Below, one piece after another: positions 17,216-27,024 of a DNA stretch of 64,000 bases. Numbering within the stretch: the stretch's first letter is position 1; each line of letters begins with the position of its first letter. The notes below the pieces were generated by a model. The model did no database searches and was not told the DNA's origin. It saw only the letters and a program-made list of their open reading frames with translations. The DNA is from Flavobacteriaceae bacterium PS02336. GTDB lineage: Bacteria > Bacteroidota > Bacteroidia > Flavobacteriales > Flavobacteriaceae. The position numbers were made by a program, and so were the translations under genes. The DNA lies in NCBI GenBank assembly GCA_029960065.1, contig JASCOF010000008.1, positions 62,001 to 126,000 of the forward strand. The letters are read 5' to 3'.

Positions 17216-17444
17216 ACAGCTATTAAAAATGTTTCATTTTAGGTATCAATTTTGAAGTTTTTGTAACACAATCGAAACTACAAGGTTTTCGTAAATAATT
17301 TTCGTTCTTTGTAAAGCCTTGTAAATAAAGGTTTTGGATTTAAAATACTAATAAATCAATAATTATAGAATTAAATTGTAACATCATTAAAAATAAGTTG
17401 TTTTTTTTGCAGATATCTTAGCAACAAGTTTTAATACATGTACA

Positions 17445-18803
17445 ATGAATAAGATATTGATTTGGTCTATTACTGCTGCACTGGCAGGTTTTCTATTCGG
17501 TTTTGATACCGTAGTTATTTCAGGAGCTGATAAACAATTACAGCAACTTTGGCATTCCTCTGATGCTTTTCATGGTTCAGTCGTTATGGCAATGGCTTTA
17601 TGGGGAACTGTAGTTGGTGCTATTTTTGGAGGAATTCCGACCAATAAAATAGGACGTAAAAAAACGTTGTTCTGGATCGGAATCTTATATTTTATTTCAG
17701 CCGTTGGTGCCGCTTTTGCAAATGATCCTTTTGTTTTTGCTGCTTTCCGTTTTATCGGAGGTTTAGGCGTTGGTGCTTCAACAATTGCAGCTCCGGCTTA
17801 TGTATCAGAAATTGCTCCTGCAGACAAACGCGGAAGATTAGTGGCTTTGTATCAGTTTAATATTGTATTGGGTATTTTAATTGCTTTTATTTCAAATTAC
17901 TTTTTAAAAGACATTGGCGAAAACGCTTGGAGATGGATGGTTGGCGTTCAGGCAATTCCGTCTTTTATTTACATACTTTTTATTTTGACTATTCCAGAAA
18001 GTCCAAGATGGTTATTGTCTAAAAACCGTGACGAAGAAGCACGCAAAGTTTTGCATAAAATTGACCCGTCTGCCAATATCGCCGATCTTATCGATGATTC
18101 TCGCGAAAATGGCGTAACGAAACATGAAAATATCTTCATGAAAAAATACCGTTTTCCTTTAATCTTAGCCTTTTTAATTGCCTTTTTTAATCAGTTTTCG
18201 GGGATTAATGCGTTCCTTTATTACGCGCCAAGAATTTTTGAAGAAGCAGGTTTAGGACAAAATACAGCCTTATTAAGCAGTATCGGAATTGGAGTTACCA
18301 ATCTTATTTTCACCTTAATCGGTGTGGCATTAATTGACAAATTAGGAAGAAAGTTGTTAATGTACATTGGTTCTGTTGGTTATATTATTTCACTCGGATT
18401 AGTATCGGCTTCTTTTTATTACAATTGGGGCGGTTTATCGGTTCCTATTTTCCTATTCTTGTTTATTGCTTCGCACGCCATTGGTCAGGGAGCGGTAATC
18501 TGGGTTTTTATTTCAGAAATTTTTCCGAATCACATTCGTGCATCTGGACAAGCTTTTGGAAGTTCGGTACATTGGGTTTTGGCAGCGATTATTCCGTCAT
18601 TAATTCCGATGTTATTTTCAGAAATCGGACCCGAAATTGTATTCCTGATTTTTACCTTAATGATGGTATTGCAATTATTATTTGTAATTTTTCTAATGCC
18701 GGAAACAAAAGGAATTTCTTTGGAAGTATTAAGTGGAACATTAACAAAAAAAAATATCAGAAAAAATGAAATCAACGAAACATCTGCCGCTGGCTTTTTA
18801 TAG
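17445..18803 (+). CDS. Sugar porter of the MFS, probable fructose importer
   Basis: A 452-residue inner-membrane protein with twelve predicted helices and sugar-porter signatures: GTVVGAIFGGIPTNKIGRKK between helices 2 and 3, IPESPRWLLSKNRDEEARKV at the end of the first half, the QFSGINAFLYYAPRIF motif in helix 7, and PETKGISLEVL at the C-terminus. Such proteins import monosaccharides with protons. The position, just downstream of a fructan sensor and upstream of GH32 enzymes and a fructokinase, suggests fructose as substrate. A 229-base gap upstream probably holds the operon promoter. Its last 38 bases overlap the next gene. Confidence 0.9.
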   Translation: MNKILIWSITAALAGFLFGFDTVVISGADKQLQQLWHSSDAFHGSVVMAMALWGTVVGAIFGGIPTNKIGRKKTLFWIGILYFISAVGAAFANDPFVFAAFRFIGGLGVGASTIAAPAYVSEIAPADKRGRLVALYQFNIVLGILIAFISNYFLKDIGENAWRWMVGVQAIPSFIYILFILTIPESPRWLLSKNRDEEARKVLHKIDPSANIADLIDDSRENGVTKHENIFMKKYRFPLILAFLIAFFNQFSGINAFLYYAPRIFEEAGLGQNTALLSSIGIGVTNLIFTLIGVALIDKLGRKLLMYIGSVGYIISLGLVSASFYYNWGGLSVPIFLFLFIASHAIGQGAVIWVFISEIFPNHIRASGQAFGSSVHWVLAAIIPSLIPMLFSEIGPEIVFLIFTLMMVLQLLFVIFLMPETKGISLEVLSGTLTKKNIRKNEINETSAAGFL

Positions 18804-20382
18804 TGCTTTAGTATTGTCTATTACAGGTTTTAAACCATTTTCGGCAGCAGCACAAACGACGGCTTTATCTGTTGCAAATGCATCTGAAGAAGCAATGTAT
18901 CGTCCAAATTTTCACTTTACACCAAAAAAAGGCTGGATGAATGATCCAAACGGAATGTTTTTCGCTAACGGATATTATCATTTGTTTTACCAATATTATC
19001 CAGACAAAAGTGTTTGGGGACCAATGCATTGGGGACACGCCATTAGTAAAGATTTGGTGAAATGGGAAGAACAGCCTATTGCAATTTATCCGGACAAAGA
19101 CAAATATATTTTTTCTGGAAGTGCGGTTGTAGATGTAAATAATACATCTGGATTGAAAACGGGAAAAAACGATCCCATTATTGCCATTTATACTTTGCAC
19201 GATATGACAAAAGAAAAAGAAGGCAAAATGGATGTGGAACAGCAAGATATTGCTTATTCTAACGATAATGGTTTTACATGGCAGAAATTTGAGGAAGGAA
19301 ATCCTGTCGTGAAAAATCCTGGAATTCGCGATTTTCGTGATCCAAAAGTATCTTGGGATGAAACGCACAAACAATGGATTATGGTTTTGGCAGCGCAGGA
19401 CCGAGCGCAGTTTTATAAATCAGCAAATCTAAAAAACTGGGAATTTTTATCTGAATTTGGAAAAGAGATTGGAGCGCACGGCGGCGTTTGGGAATGTCCA
19501 GATTTTTTTCAGATAAAGGTTGAAGGAACAAAAGAAACGAAATGGGTTTTAATTCAGAACTTAAATCCTGGCGGACCAAACGGAGGTTCGGGAGTGCAAT
19601 ATTTTGTGGGTGATTTTGATGGAAAAACGTTTAAACTTGATCCGATTTTTGCTAAAAGACTAGAAAACGAAAAAGCAGTTTGGGCAGATTACGGAAAAGA
19701 TAATTATGCAGGAGTTACGTGGAATAATATTCCAAGTGCAGACGGGCGAAGATTATTTATCGGATGGATGTCGAATTGGGAATACGCACAGCAAGTTCCA
19801 ACAACTTCTTGGAGAAGCAGCACCACAATTGCACGAGAACTAAAACTGGTTAAGAAAAACGGCAGTTACAATTTGGAAAGTGTTCCTGTAAAAGAAATCA
19901 ATAATTATGTTTCTAAAACCATTAAAAAACCAAGTGTAAAAGGAAATGGAAAGTTGGTTTTAATTGAAAATGGAAAAGCAGATTTAGCTCAAACGGTTGT
20001 TAGTTTAGATCTTAAAAATTTAAAACAAGATCAATACACTTTTGAGCTTTCCAATTCTGACGGAGAATCTTTAAAATTCGGTTTAAACAATAAAGAAAAT
20101 TACTTATTTGTTGATCGTGCAAAAGCGGGTAAAATTGATTTCTCAGACAAATTTGCTGCTGCAATTAGTAAAGCTTTTTTAAATGGAAATCAGAAAGAAG
20201 CGGTTTTCAAAATTATTTTGGATAAAACCTCAATTGAAATATTTTACAATAATGGCGAAAAAGTAATAACAGAAATCTTTTTCTTGAACAAACCATTTAC
20301 ATCACTTTCAGTTTCTGCTAAAGAAAAAATCGAAGTCAATAATCTTGTAATTCAGGAATTAAATGTTTCAAAAAAACAATAG
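18766..20382 (+). CDS. Glycoside hydrolase family 32 enzyme (fructan/sucrose hydrolase) 1
   Basis: A 538-residue GH32 enzyme cleaving beta-fructosyl linkages of sucrose, inulin or levan. All three catalytic motifs are intact: nucleophile Asp60 in WMNDPNG, transition-state stabiliser Asp192 in FRDPK, and acid/base Glu243 in WECPDFF. A five-bladed propeller is followed by the GH32 C-terminal beta-sandwich (about residues 385-535). The N-terminus is a plain signal peptide ending near FSAAAQ with no lipobox, so the product is periplasmic or secreted. The start lies 38 bases inside the porter gene in another frame, suggesting translational coupling. It is a tandem paralogue of the next gene. Confidence 0.94.
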   Translation: MKSTKHLPLAFYSALVLSITGFKPFSAAAQTTALSVANASEEAMYRPNFHFTPKKGWMNDPNGMFFANGYYHLFYQYYPDKSVWGPMHWGHAISKDLVKWEEQPIAIYPDKDKYIFSGSAVVDVNNTSGLKTGKNDPIIAIYTLHDMTKEKEGKMDVEQQDIAYSNDNGFTWQKFEEGNPVVKNPGIRDFRDPKVSWDETHKQWIMVLAAQDRAQFYKSANLKNWEFLSEFGKEIGAHGGVWECPDFFQIKVEGTKETKWVLIQNLNPGGPNGGSGVQYFVGDFDGKTFKLDPIFAKRLENEKAVWADYGKDNYAGVTWNNIPSADGRRLFIGWMSNWEYAQQVPTTSWRSSTTIARELKLVKKNGSYNLESVPVKEINNYVSKTIKKPSVKGNGKLVLIENGKADLAQTVVSLDLKNLKQDQYTFELSNSDGESLKFGLNNKENYLFVDRAKAGKIDFSDKFAAAISKAFLNGNQKEAVFKIILDKTSIEIFYNNGEKVITEIFFLNKPFTSLSVSAKEKIEVNNLVIQELNVSKKQ

Positions 20383-20542
20383 AGAATGACCGCTAAATTA
20401 TTTTTCTTTTAATTAGAAAATCATAAATCAGTCGCTGTAACCACTTGAAAGTGTAATGCTTTCCGACCTTTTATGCTCTTTTCTGAAAGTAAAAAAGATA
20501 ACAATTTTTATAACTACTAATTATCAACCAAAATAATATCAC

Positions 20543-22153
20543 ATGAAATTAAACCAATTACAATCGCTTGCTATTTATTGTTCAGCAGTATTTTTTATGG
20601 CAAGTTTTGAGTTTTCTGTAAAGGCGCAGACCAAATCGGTTGTACCTGCAAATACTTCAGAAACAGAATTGTATCGTCCTAATTTTCATTTTACGCCGAA
20701 AAAAGGATGGATGAATGATCCCAACGGAATGTTTTATGCAGATGGTTATTACCATTTATACTTTCAGCATTATCCAGAAAAAAATGTCTGGGGACCAATG
20801 CATTGGGGTCATGCAATTAGCAAAGACATGATTAAATGGGAAGAACAGCCCATTGCCATTTATCCAGATAAAGAAAAATATATTTTTTCTGGAAGTGCCG
20901 TTGTCGATACACAAAATACTTCTGGTTTTGGAAAAGATGGAAAAGCTCCAATTGTAGCCATTTATACTTTGCATGATATGGAAAAAGGCAAAGAAGGAAA
21001 ACTGGATACCGAACAACAAGATATTGCCTATTCTACCGATGGTGGATTTACCTATAAGAAATTTGATGCAGGAAATCCTGTCGTAAAAAATCCTGGAATT
21101 CGTGATTTTCGTGATCCAAAAGTTTCTTGGGATGAAGCTCATAAACAATGGATAATGGTTGTGGCAGCTTCAGATAGAGATCATTTTTATGGTTCTAAAG
21201 ATTTAAAAAACTGGCAGTTTTTATCGGAATTCGGAAAAGATTTAGGAGCGCACGAAAGTGTTTGGGAATGTCCGGATTTTTTCCAAATTAAAGTAGAAGG
21301 AACGAATGAAAAGAAATGGGTTTTATTGCAGAGTTTGGGTCAGGGAGCGGCAAACGGAGGTTCTGGAACGCAATATTATGTGGGAGATTTTGATGGAAAA
21401 CAATTTACGGTAGATCCCAATTTCGAACAAAGAATTAAAAAAGAAAAAGCCGTTTGGATCGATTACGGAAAAGACAATTATGCAGGAGTTACATGGAATA
21501 ATATTCCAGCTTCAGACGGGCGACGATTGTTTATTGGCTGGATGGTAAGTTTGGATTATGGCGGAAGTGTACCAACAAATGCATGGAGAAGCAGTATGAC
21601 AACGCCGCGTGAAATGCAGTTAATCAAAAAAGGAAATGAATACAGTTTAATTAGCAATCCTGTTAAGGAAATTAATAAATATGTTTCAAAAACCATTCAA
21701 AATAAAACTGTAAAAGGAAAAGGAAAACAGGAACTTTTTAAAGCTGAGAAAATAGATTTAAGACAAGCCATTATCAGTTTCGACTTAAAAAACTTAAAAC
21801 AAGATACCTACACTTTTACACTTTCAAATGCGGTTGGCGAGTCTTTGACTTTCGGATTAAACAACGCAGAAAACTACTTATTTGTAGATCGTTCAAAAGC
21901 AGGTAAAATTGACTTTTCAGAAAAATTTGCTTCAATTGTGCACAAAGCAAAATTAGACAAGAATCAAAAAGAGGCGACTTTTAAAGTGGTTCTCGACAAA
22001 ACTTCAATAGAAATATTTTACAACAATGGTGAAAAAGTAATGACCGAAATCTTTTTCCTAAACCAGCCATTTAACTCGATTTCAGCTTCTTCAAACCAAG
22101 GAATTGAAATTTCTAATCCCGTATTTAACCAACTATCTATAAACCAAAACTAA
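20543..22153 (+). CDS. Glycoside hydrolase family 32 enzyme (fructan/sucrose hydrolase) 2
   Basis: A 536-residue GH32 enzyme closely similar to its upstream neighbour along the full length, evidently a tandem duplicate. Catalytic residues are Asp59 (WMNDPNG), Asp191 (FRDPK) and Glu242 (WECPDFF). The signal peptide ends near FSVKAQ, again with no lipobox. The two copies differ around the substrate pocket: NLNPGGPNGGSG versus SLGQGAANGGSG, and WMSNWEYAQQVPTTSW versus WMVSLDYGGSVPTNAW. This may mean different linkage or chain-length preference. A 160-base gap separates the copies and could hold a promoter. It is followed after 6 bases by susC. Confidence 0.94.
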   Translation: MKLNQLQSLAIYCSAVFFMASFEFSVKAQTKSVVPANTSETELYRPNFHFTPKKGWMNDPNGMFYADGYYHLYFQHYPEKNVWGPMHWGHAISKDMIKWEEQPIAIYPDKEKYIFSGSAVVDTQNTSGFGKDGKAPIVAIYTLHDMEKGKEGKLDTEQQDIAYSTDGGFTYKKFDAGNPVVKNPGIRDFRDPKVSWDEAHKQWIMVVAASDRDHFYGSKDLKNWQFLSEFGKDLGAHESVWECPDFFQIKVEGTNEKKWVLLQSLGQGAANGGSGTQYYVGDFDGKQFTVDPNFEQRIKKEKAVWIDYGKDNYAGVTWNNIPASDGRRLFIGWMVSLDYGGSVPTNAWRSSMTTPREMQLIKKGNEYSLISNPVKEINKYVSKTIQNKTVKGKGKQELFKAEKIDLRQAIISFDLKNLKQDTYTFTLSNAVGESLTFGLNNAENYLFVDRSKAGKIDFSEKFASIVHKAKLDKNQKEATFKVVLDKTSIEIFYNNGEKVMTEIFFLNQPFNSISASSNQGIEISNPVFNQLSINQN

Positions 22154-22159
22154 TACTAT

Positions 22160-25100
22160 ATGAAAAGTAAAATTATTTATTTTCTATTTTTCTTTTTTCC
22201 AGCGCTTCTCATGTCGGCTCAGGAAATCGAAATAAAAGGAACGGTAATTTCGTCAGACGATGGAATGCCTCTTCCTGGCGCGACTGTAACTATTGCTGGA
22301 ACAAACACGAGTACAGCTACCGATTTTGACGGAATTTTTTCTTTCCAAAATATAGCTTCAAATGCTACAATTGTAGTTTCTTTTATTGGATATGCTCCGC
22401 AGTCAATTGTTGTAAACGGACAAAAAACGTTCAATATAACTTTAAAACTCGATAACAATCAATTGAATGAAGTGGTCGTAACGGGTTATTCAAAACAAAA
22501 GAAAACAGATATTACGGGAGCAGTTGCTATTGTCAGCATGAAAGAAGTCATGAAACAGCCAGAACCCAACCCAATTAAAGCTTTGCAGGGAAGAATTGCC
22601 GGAGTAAAAGTTTCTTCTGATGGTTCACCGAGTGGCGCCAATACAAAAGTGGTGATTCGTGGAGTGGGAACTTTAAACAATACAGATCCGCTTTATGTAA
22701 TTGACGGGATGCCTACAAAATCTGGATTACACGAATTAAATCCGAATGATATTGAATCGATTCAGGTTTTAAAAGATGCTTCGTCTGCGAGTATTTACGG
22801 TTCTAGAGCTTCAAACGGAGTGATTATCGTGACCACCAAAAAAGGGAAAGAAGGTAAAATGAGAATTAATTTCAGTACTTATACTTCACTTTCCAGCTAT
22901 TCCAATAAACTGGATGTAATGAATGCCAATCAGTTCGGACAAGCGTTGTGGCAGGCAAATATTAATGACGGTTTAGATCCAAACAGCAACAATGTTCGTT
23001 ATCAGTTTGACTGGGCGAATGTGAATGGAAAAGCACAATTAAACAGAGTCATCATTCCAGAATATTTAGATGCTGAAAAAACGTTAAAATCGGCAGATAC
23101 GAATTGGTACGATGCGGTTTCTCAAACTGGCGTGGCGCAATCTTATGATTTGTCTGTTTCGAATGGTTCAGAGAAAGGAAATTACCTTTTTTCATTGGGT
23201 TATTATGGTAATGAAGGTGTTGTAAAAACAACCGATTTTGAAAGAATTTCTGCTAGAATGAATGGTTCGTATAAATATTTTGACGGAAGATTGGTTATTG
23301 GAGAAAACTTCACATTAAACCGTACCAACGAAGTTACAGATCCGGGCGTTTTAGATCCGGCGCTTCGTGCACTTCCAATTATTCCGATTCGTACCGTTGA
23401 TGGAATAGGCTGGGGCGGACCAGTTGGCGGAATGAATGACAGACAAAATCCGGTTCGTCTTTTAGAATATAATAAAGACAACAAATACGATTATTTACGT
23501 CTTTTTGGAAATGTTTATGCCGATTTAGAAATCATTAAAAATCTGCATATCAAAACCAGTTTCGGTATGGATTATGGGTCTTATAAAAAACGTACTTTAC
23601 AAAGAAGCTACAAATCGGGTTATTTGCAAAACGACCAGACTTCTGTTACCATTGATCAATCTGTAAGCGATAAATGGACGTGGACCAACACAGCAATTTA
23701 TAGTTTGAATTTTGGTAAAAGCAATTTGAATCTGATGGCAGGAACCGAAATGTATAAAGATACTTACGACACAACAACTCTACGTAAAAACGACTTTTTG
23801 ATTGAAACGCCAGATTATATGTATCCTGATGCAGGAACTGGTGAATCTTTTACAAGCGGAACTTCAACCGTTTATTCTTTGCTTTCTTATTTTGGAAAAG
23901 CAGATTACGAATTTGATAATCGTTACTTGCTTTCGGCTACAATTCGTCGTGACGGTTCTTCAAGATTTGGTAAAAACAATCAGTTTGGAACTTTTCCAGC
24001 AGTTTCTGGAGGATGGAGAATCAGCAACGAGAATTTTATAAAAGATAAAATCACAGCTATTTCCGATTTAAAATTAAGAGCAGGTTGGGGACAAACGGGT
24101 AATCAGGAAATTAGTAACACGGCAGTTTATTCGCTTTATCTGGCAACTTACGCAGGCGGAAGTCCGACTTGGGCAACTTCTTACGGAACAGCTTATGATA
24201 TTGCAGGAAACGGAAACGGTTTGCTTCCATCTGGATTTATCGCGACGCAGTCAGGCAACGATGATTTAAAATGGGAAACGACTACGCAGACCAACGTTGG
24301 TTTAGACTTTGGATTCTTCAAACAAAAATTATCAGGATCGATTGATTATTATATCAAGAAAACAGAAGATATTTTGGTTCTTCCAGCTTATTTAGGCGTA
24401 ATTGGAGAAGGAGGAAACCGCTGGGTAAATGGTGCGTCTATGGAAAATAAAGGTTGGGAATTTTCTTTAGGTTACCAAGATGAAACTTCATTTGGATTGA
24501 AATATGATGTTTCGGCAAATATTTCGGCAAACAAAAACAAGATTACACAATTGCCAGATGAGGTTAAAAATAACTACGGCGGGGATGGATTAAACGATAA
24601 TATTTTAGGTCGTCCAATTAATTCAATGTACGGTTATGTAACAAATGGTTTGTTTACAACGCAAGATCAGGTTACTAATTCTCCAATTCAGGAAGGAAAA
24701 GGTTTAGGAAGAATTCGTTACAAAGATCTTAACGGCGATGGGCAAATTACAGATAAAGATCGTACTTGGATCGGGAATCCAAATCCTGGATTTCAATATG
24801 GAATCAACTTGAATTTATCGTATAAAAACTTTGATTTCACAACCTTTTGGGAAGGAACAGGAAATGTAGATGTCATTAACAATACGAAATATCAAACCGA
24901 TTTTTGGAGTGTTGACGATGTTGGATCTAATAAAGGAACGCGATTGCTGAATGCTTGGTCGGTTGATAATCCAAATTCGACAATTCCAGCTTTGACAACC
25001 GTAGACAGAAATGCAGAAAACAGATTTTCAGCTTATTATGTAGAAAACGGAAGTTATCTTAAACTTAGAGTTTTACAATTGGGTTACAATCTGCCAAAAG

Positions 25101-25264
25101 ATTTGTTGAAGAAAATGAATATGGAAAGTTTCAGATTGTACATCAGCGGACAAAATTTATTGATTTTGGATGCCAAAAACTTTACAGGAGTTGATCCGGA
25201 AAATGCAGGATTTGGATATCCGCAGCCAACGACTTTTACTGCTGGTCTTAATTTTACTTTATAA
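22160..25264 (+). CDS. SusC/RagA-type TonB-linked outer-membrane transporter
   Basis: A 1034-residue protein. After a signal peptide it has the carboxypeptidase-regulatory-like domain (IEIKGTVISSDDGMPLPGAT, residues about 25-105), then the TonB box and plug (LNEVVVTGYSKQKKTDITGA; VVIRGVGTLNNTDPLYVIDG; YGSRASNGVIIVTTKKG) and a large beta-barrel ending in FTAGLNFTL. There is no N-terminal STN signalling domain, so it is not coupled to an anti-sigma factor. This agrees with control by the hybrid regulator upstream. With the SusD next door it should import fructo-oligosaccharides through the outer membrane. Confidence 0.96.
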   Translation: MKSKIIYFLFFFFPALLMSAQEIEIKGTVISSDDGMPLPGATVTIAGTNTSTATDFDGIFSFQNIASNATIVVSFIGYAPQSIVVNGQKTFNITLKLDNNQLNEVVVTGYSKQKKTDITGAVAIVSMKEVMKQPEPNPIKALQGRIAGVKVSSDGSPSGANTKVVIRGVGTLNNTDPLYVIDGMPTKSGLHELNPNDIESIQVLKDASSASIYGSRASNGVIIVTTKKGKEGKMRINFSTYTSLSSYSNKLDVMNANQFGQALWQANINDGLDPNSNNVRYQFDWANVNGKAQLNRVIIPEYLDAEKTLKSADTNWYDAVSQTGVAQSYDLSVSNGSEKGNYLFSLGYYGNEGVVKTTDFERISARMNGSYKYFDGRLVIGENFTLNRTNEVTDPGVLDPALRALPIIPIRTVDGIGWGGPVGGMNDRQNPVRLLEYNKDNKYDYLRLFGNVYADLEIIKNLHIKTSFGMDYGSYKKRTLQRSYKSGYLQNDQTSVTIDQSVSDKWTWTNTAIYSLNFGKSNLNLMAGTEMYKDTYDTTTLRKNDFLIETPDYMYPDAGTGESFTSGTSTVYSLLSYFGKADYEFDNRYLLSATIRRDGSSRFGKNNQFGTFPAVSGGWRISNENFIKDKITAISDLKLRAGWGQTGNQEISNTAVYSLYLATYAGGSPTWATSYGTAYDIAGNGNGLLPSGFIATQSGNDDLKWETTTQTNVGLDFGFFKQKLSGSIDYYIKKTEDILVLPAYLGVIGEGGNRWVNGASMENKGWEFSLGYQDETSFGLKYDVSANISANKNKITQLPDEVKNNYGGDGLNDNILGRPINSMYGYVTNGLFTTQDQVTNSPIQEGKGLGRIRYKDLNGDGQITDKDRTWIGNPNPGFQYGINLNLSYKNFDFTTFWEGTGNVDVINNTKYQTDFWSVDDVGSNKGTRLLNAWSVDNPNSTIPALTTVDRNAENRFSAYYVENGSYLKLRVLQLGYNLPKDLLKKMNMESFRLYISGQNLLILDAKNFTGVDPENAGFGYPQPTTFTAGLNFTL

Positions 25265-25281
25265 CCAAAAGATTTAGAAAA

Positions 25282-26973
25282 ATGAAAAAAATACTATATA
25301 TAACAGGACTTTTAGTGATGGTGTTATTCGCTTCCTGTTCCGATTTTTTAGAAAATAATCCTCGCGGTGTTTTATCAGAAGACGATATTGTAACGCCCGA
25401 AACAATTGAAGGTTTTATGAATGCCGCTTATGCGCAGTTAGGAAACGATCATTACGATTCGCCTTATAGTTTGTGGCCTTTTGGGAATGTTCGTTCAGAC
25501 GATGCTTACAAAGGCGGAAGTGGTACAAATGATATTCAGGTTTTTCACTTTTTTGAAGTTTCCAATAACATTCGACCAGATTTTGGAGAATTGGACACTT
25601 TTTGGTACAACAGTTATGTGGGAGTTGGAAGAGCCAATAAAGCCTTAAAAGCTTTGGAACAAATCTCAGAAGCCGATTTTCCGTTGAAAAAAACACGTAT
25701 TGCCGAAATGCGTTTTTTAAGAGGACATTTTTATTTTATGCTGAAAATCATGTTTAGAAATGTGCCTTACATTACAGAAGATATTCCGGTTGAAGAATAT
25801 AAAACGATTTCAAACGTAGCGCTTTCAAACGAAGAACTTTGGAACAAAATTGCCGAAGATTTTCAGGCTGCAGCCGATGTTTTACCAGAAACCCAACCGC
25901 AAGTGGGGCGCGCCACTCAAAAAGCAGCGAATGCTTATTTAGCCAAAACGCGTTTGTATCAAGCGTACACGCAAGATGATAATTTTAAAGTTACGGGAAC
26001 CAATGCGCAACATTTAGAGCAAGTAATTGCTGCGACAGATAAAGTTATTGGAAAAGCAACTTTGGAACCTGATTTTGCGAATAACTTTTTGCCGGGAAGT
26101 TATGAAAATGGCCAAGAATCGATTTTCTCTATTCAGTTTTCTGATAACGACGGAACACTTTACGGAAGATTGAATTTCTCAGATGTGCTTTCAACTCCAC
26201 AAGGTTTAGGTTGTTGCGATTTTCATAAACCAAGTCAAAACTTAGTAAATGCTTTCAAAACAGGAGCAAATGGGTTGCCGCAATTTGATACGTACAACAA
26301 TCAGGATTTTGATTATAAAAACAGAAATGCCAATACGGTCGATCCAAGATTGTATCATACGGTTGCAATGCCTGGCTTGCCATACAAATACGATCCAGAA
26401 TATGTATATGTTGAAGCTTGGGTTCGTTCTCCGGGAACATACGGATATTTTGCTTCTTTAAAAGAAAACGTTGCGCCAAGCTGCAACTGTTTCGTCAATA
26501 TTGATCCGTTTTATGGAAATTCAAAAAACAGAATTCAAATTCGTTACGCCGACGTGATTTTAATGCGTGCCGAAGCTTTGATTGAATTAGGAAGACAAGC
26601 CGAAGCTTTGCCGTTAATTAATGAAATTAGAAAAAGAGCCGCTCAAAGTACAGGAAGACTTCCGTATGCCAATAACTTTAAAGTTGATCTTTATGTAGAC
26701 GGAACAAATTGCAACTGGACACAAGATTTTGCCCGTAAAGCAATGCGCTGGGAACGCAGATTAGAGTTGGCGATGGAAGGAAGCCGCTTTTTTGATCTTG
26801 TTCGCTGGGGCGTTACAGATCAGGTTTTGAATCAGTTTTATACTGGAGAAAAAACAAAACGAACGTATTATCAAGATGCCTTTTTTGATGCGCAGAAAGA
26901 AGAATATTGCCCGATTCCTTTAAAACAAATCAATTTTAGCCAAGGAGTTTACAAACAAAATCCGGGTTACTAA
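25282..26973 (+). CDS. SusD/RagB-type surface glycan-binding lipoprotein
   Basis: A 563-residue lipoprotein with signal MKKILYITGLLVMVLFASC and lipid attachment at Cys19. Family features are the N-terminal DFLENNPRGVLSEDDI, the TPR-like helical core (MRFLRGHFYFML, NAYLAKTRLYQAY), the conserved RYADVILMRAEALIELGR and RKRAAQSTGRLP, and the C-terminal RWERRLELAMEGSRFFDLVRWG. It caps the SusC barrel and binds the oligosaccharide. Between this gene and the kinase there are only 51 bases, so there is no SusE/SusF-like gene. Confidence 0.96.
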   Translation: MKKILYITGLLVMVLFASCSDFLENNPRGVLSEDDIVTPETIEGFMNAAYAQLGNDHYDSPYSLWPFGNVRSDDAYKGGSGTNDIQVFHFFEVSNNIRPDFGELDTFWYNSYVGVGRANKALKALEQISEADFPLKKTRIAEMRFLRGHFYFMLKIMFRNVPYITEDIPVEEYKTISNVALSNEELWNKIAEDFQAAADVLPETQPQVGRATQKAANAYLAKTRLYQAYTQDDNFKVTGTNAQHLEQVIAATDKVIGKATLEPDFANNFLPGSYENGQESIFSIQFSDNDGTLYGRLNFSDVLSTPQGLGCCDFHKPSQNLVNAFKTGANGLPQFDTYNNQDFDYKNRNANTVDPRLYHTVAMPGLPYKYDPEYVYVEAWVRSPGTYGYFASLKENVAPSCNCFVNIDPFYGNSKNRIQIRYADVILMRAEALIELGRQAEALPLINEIRKRAAQSTGRLPYANNFKVDLYVDGTNCNWTQDFARKAMRWERRLELAMEGSRFFDLVRWGVTDQVLNQFYTGEKTKRTYYQDAFFDAQKEEYCPIPLKQINFSQGVYKQNPGY

Positions 26974-27024
26974 AAGTTAGGAAAGGCAATTTCAATAACA
27001 ATAATATATTTAAAAGATTTTAGA

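Noticed and set aside
18865..19374. 169-residue antisense frame in the first GH32 gene, with a related 130-residue frame at 20756-21148
   Set aside because: The two antisense frames resemble each other only because the GH32 genes are duplicates. Both GH32 genes have full catalytic motifs.
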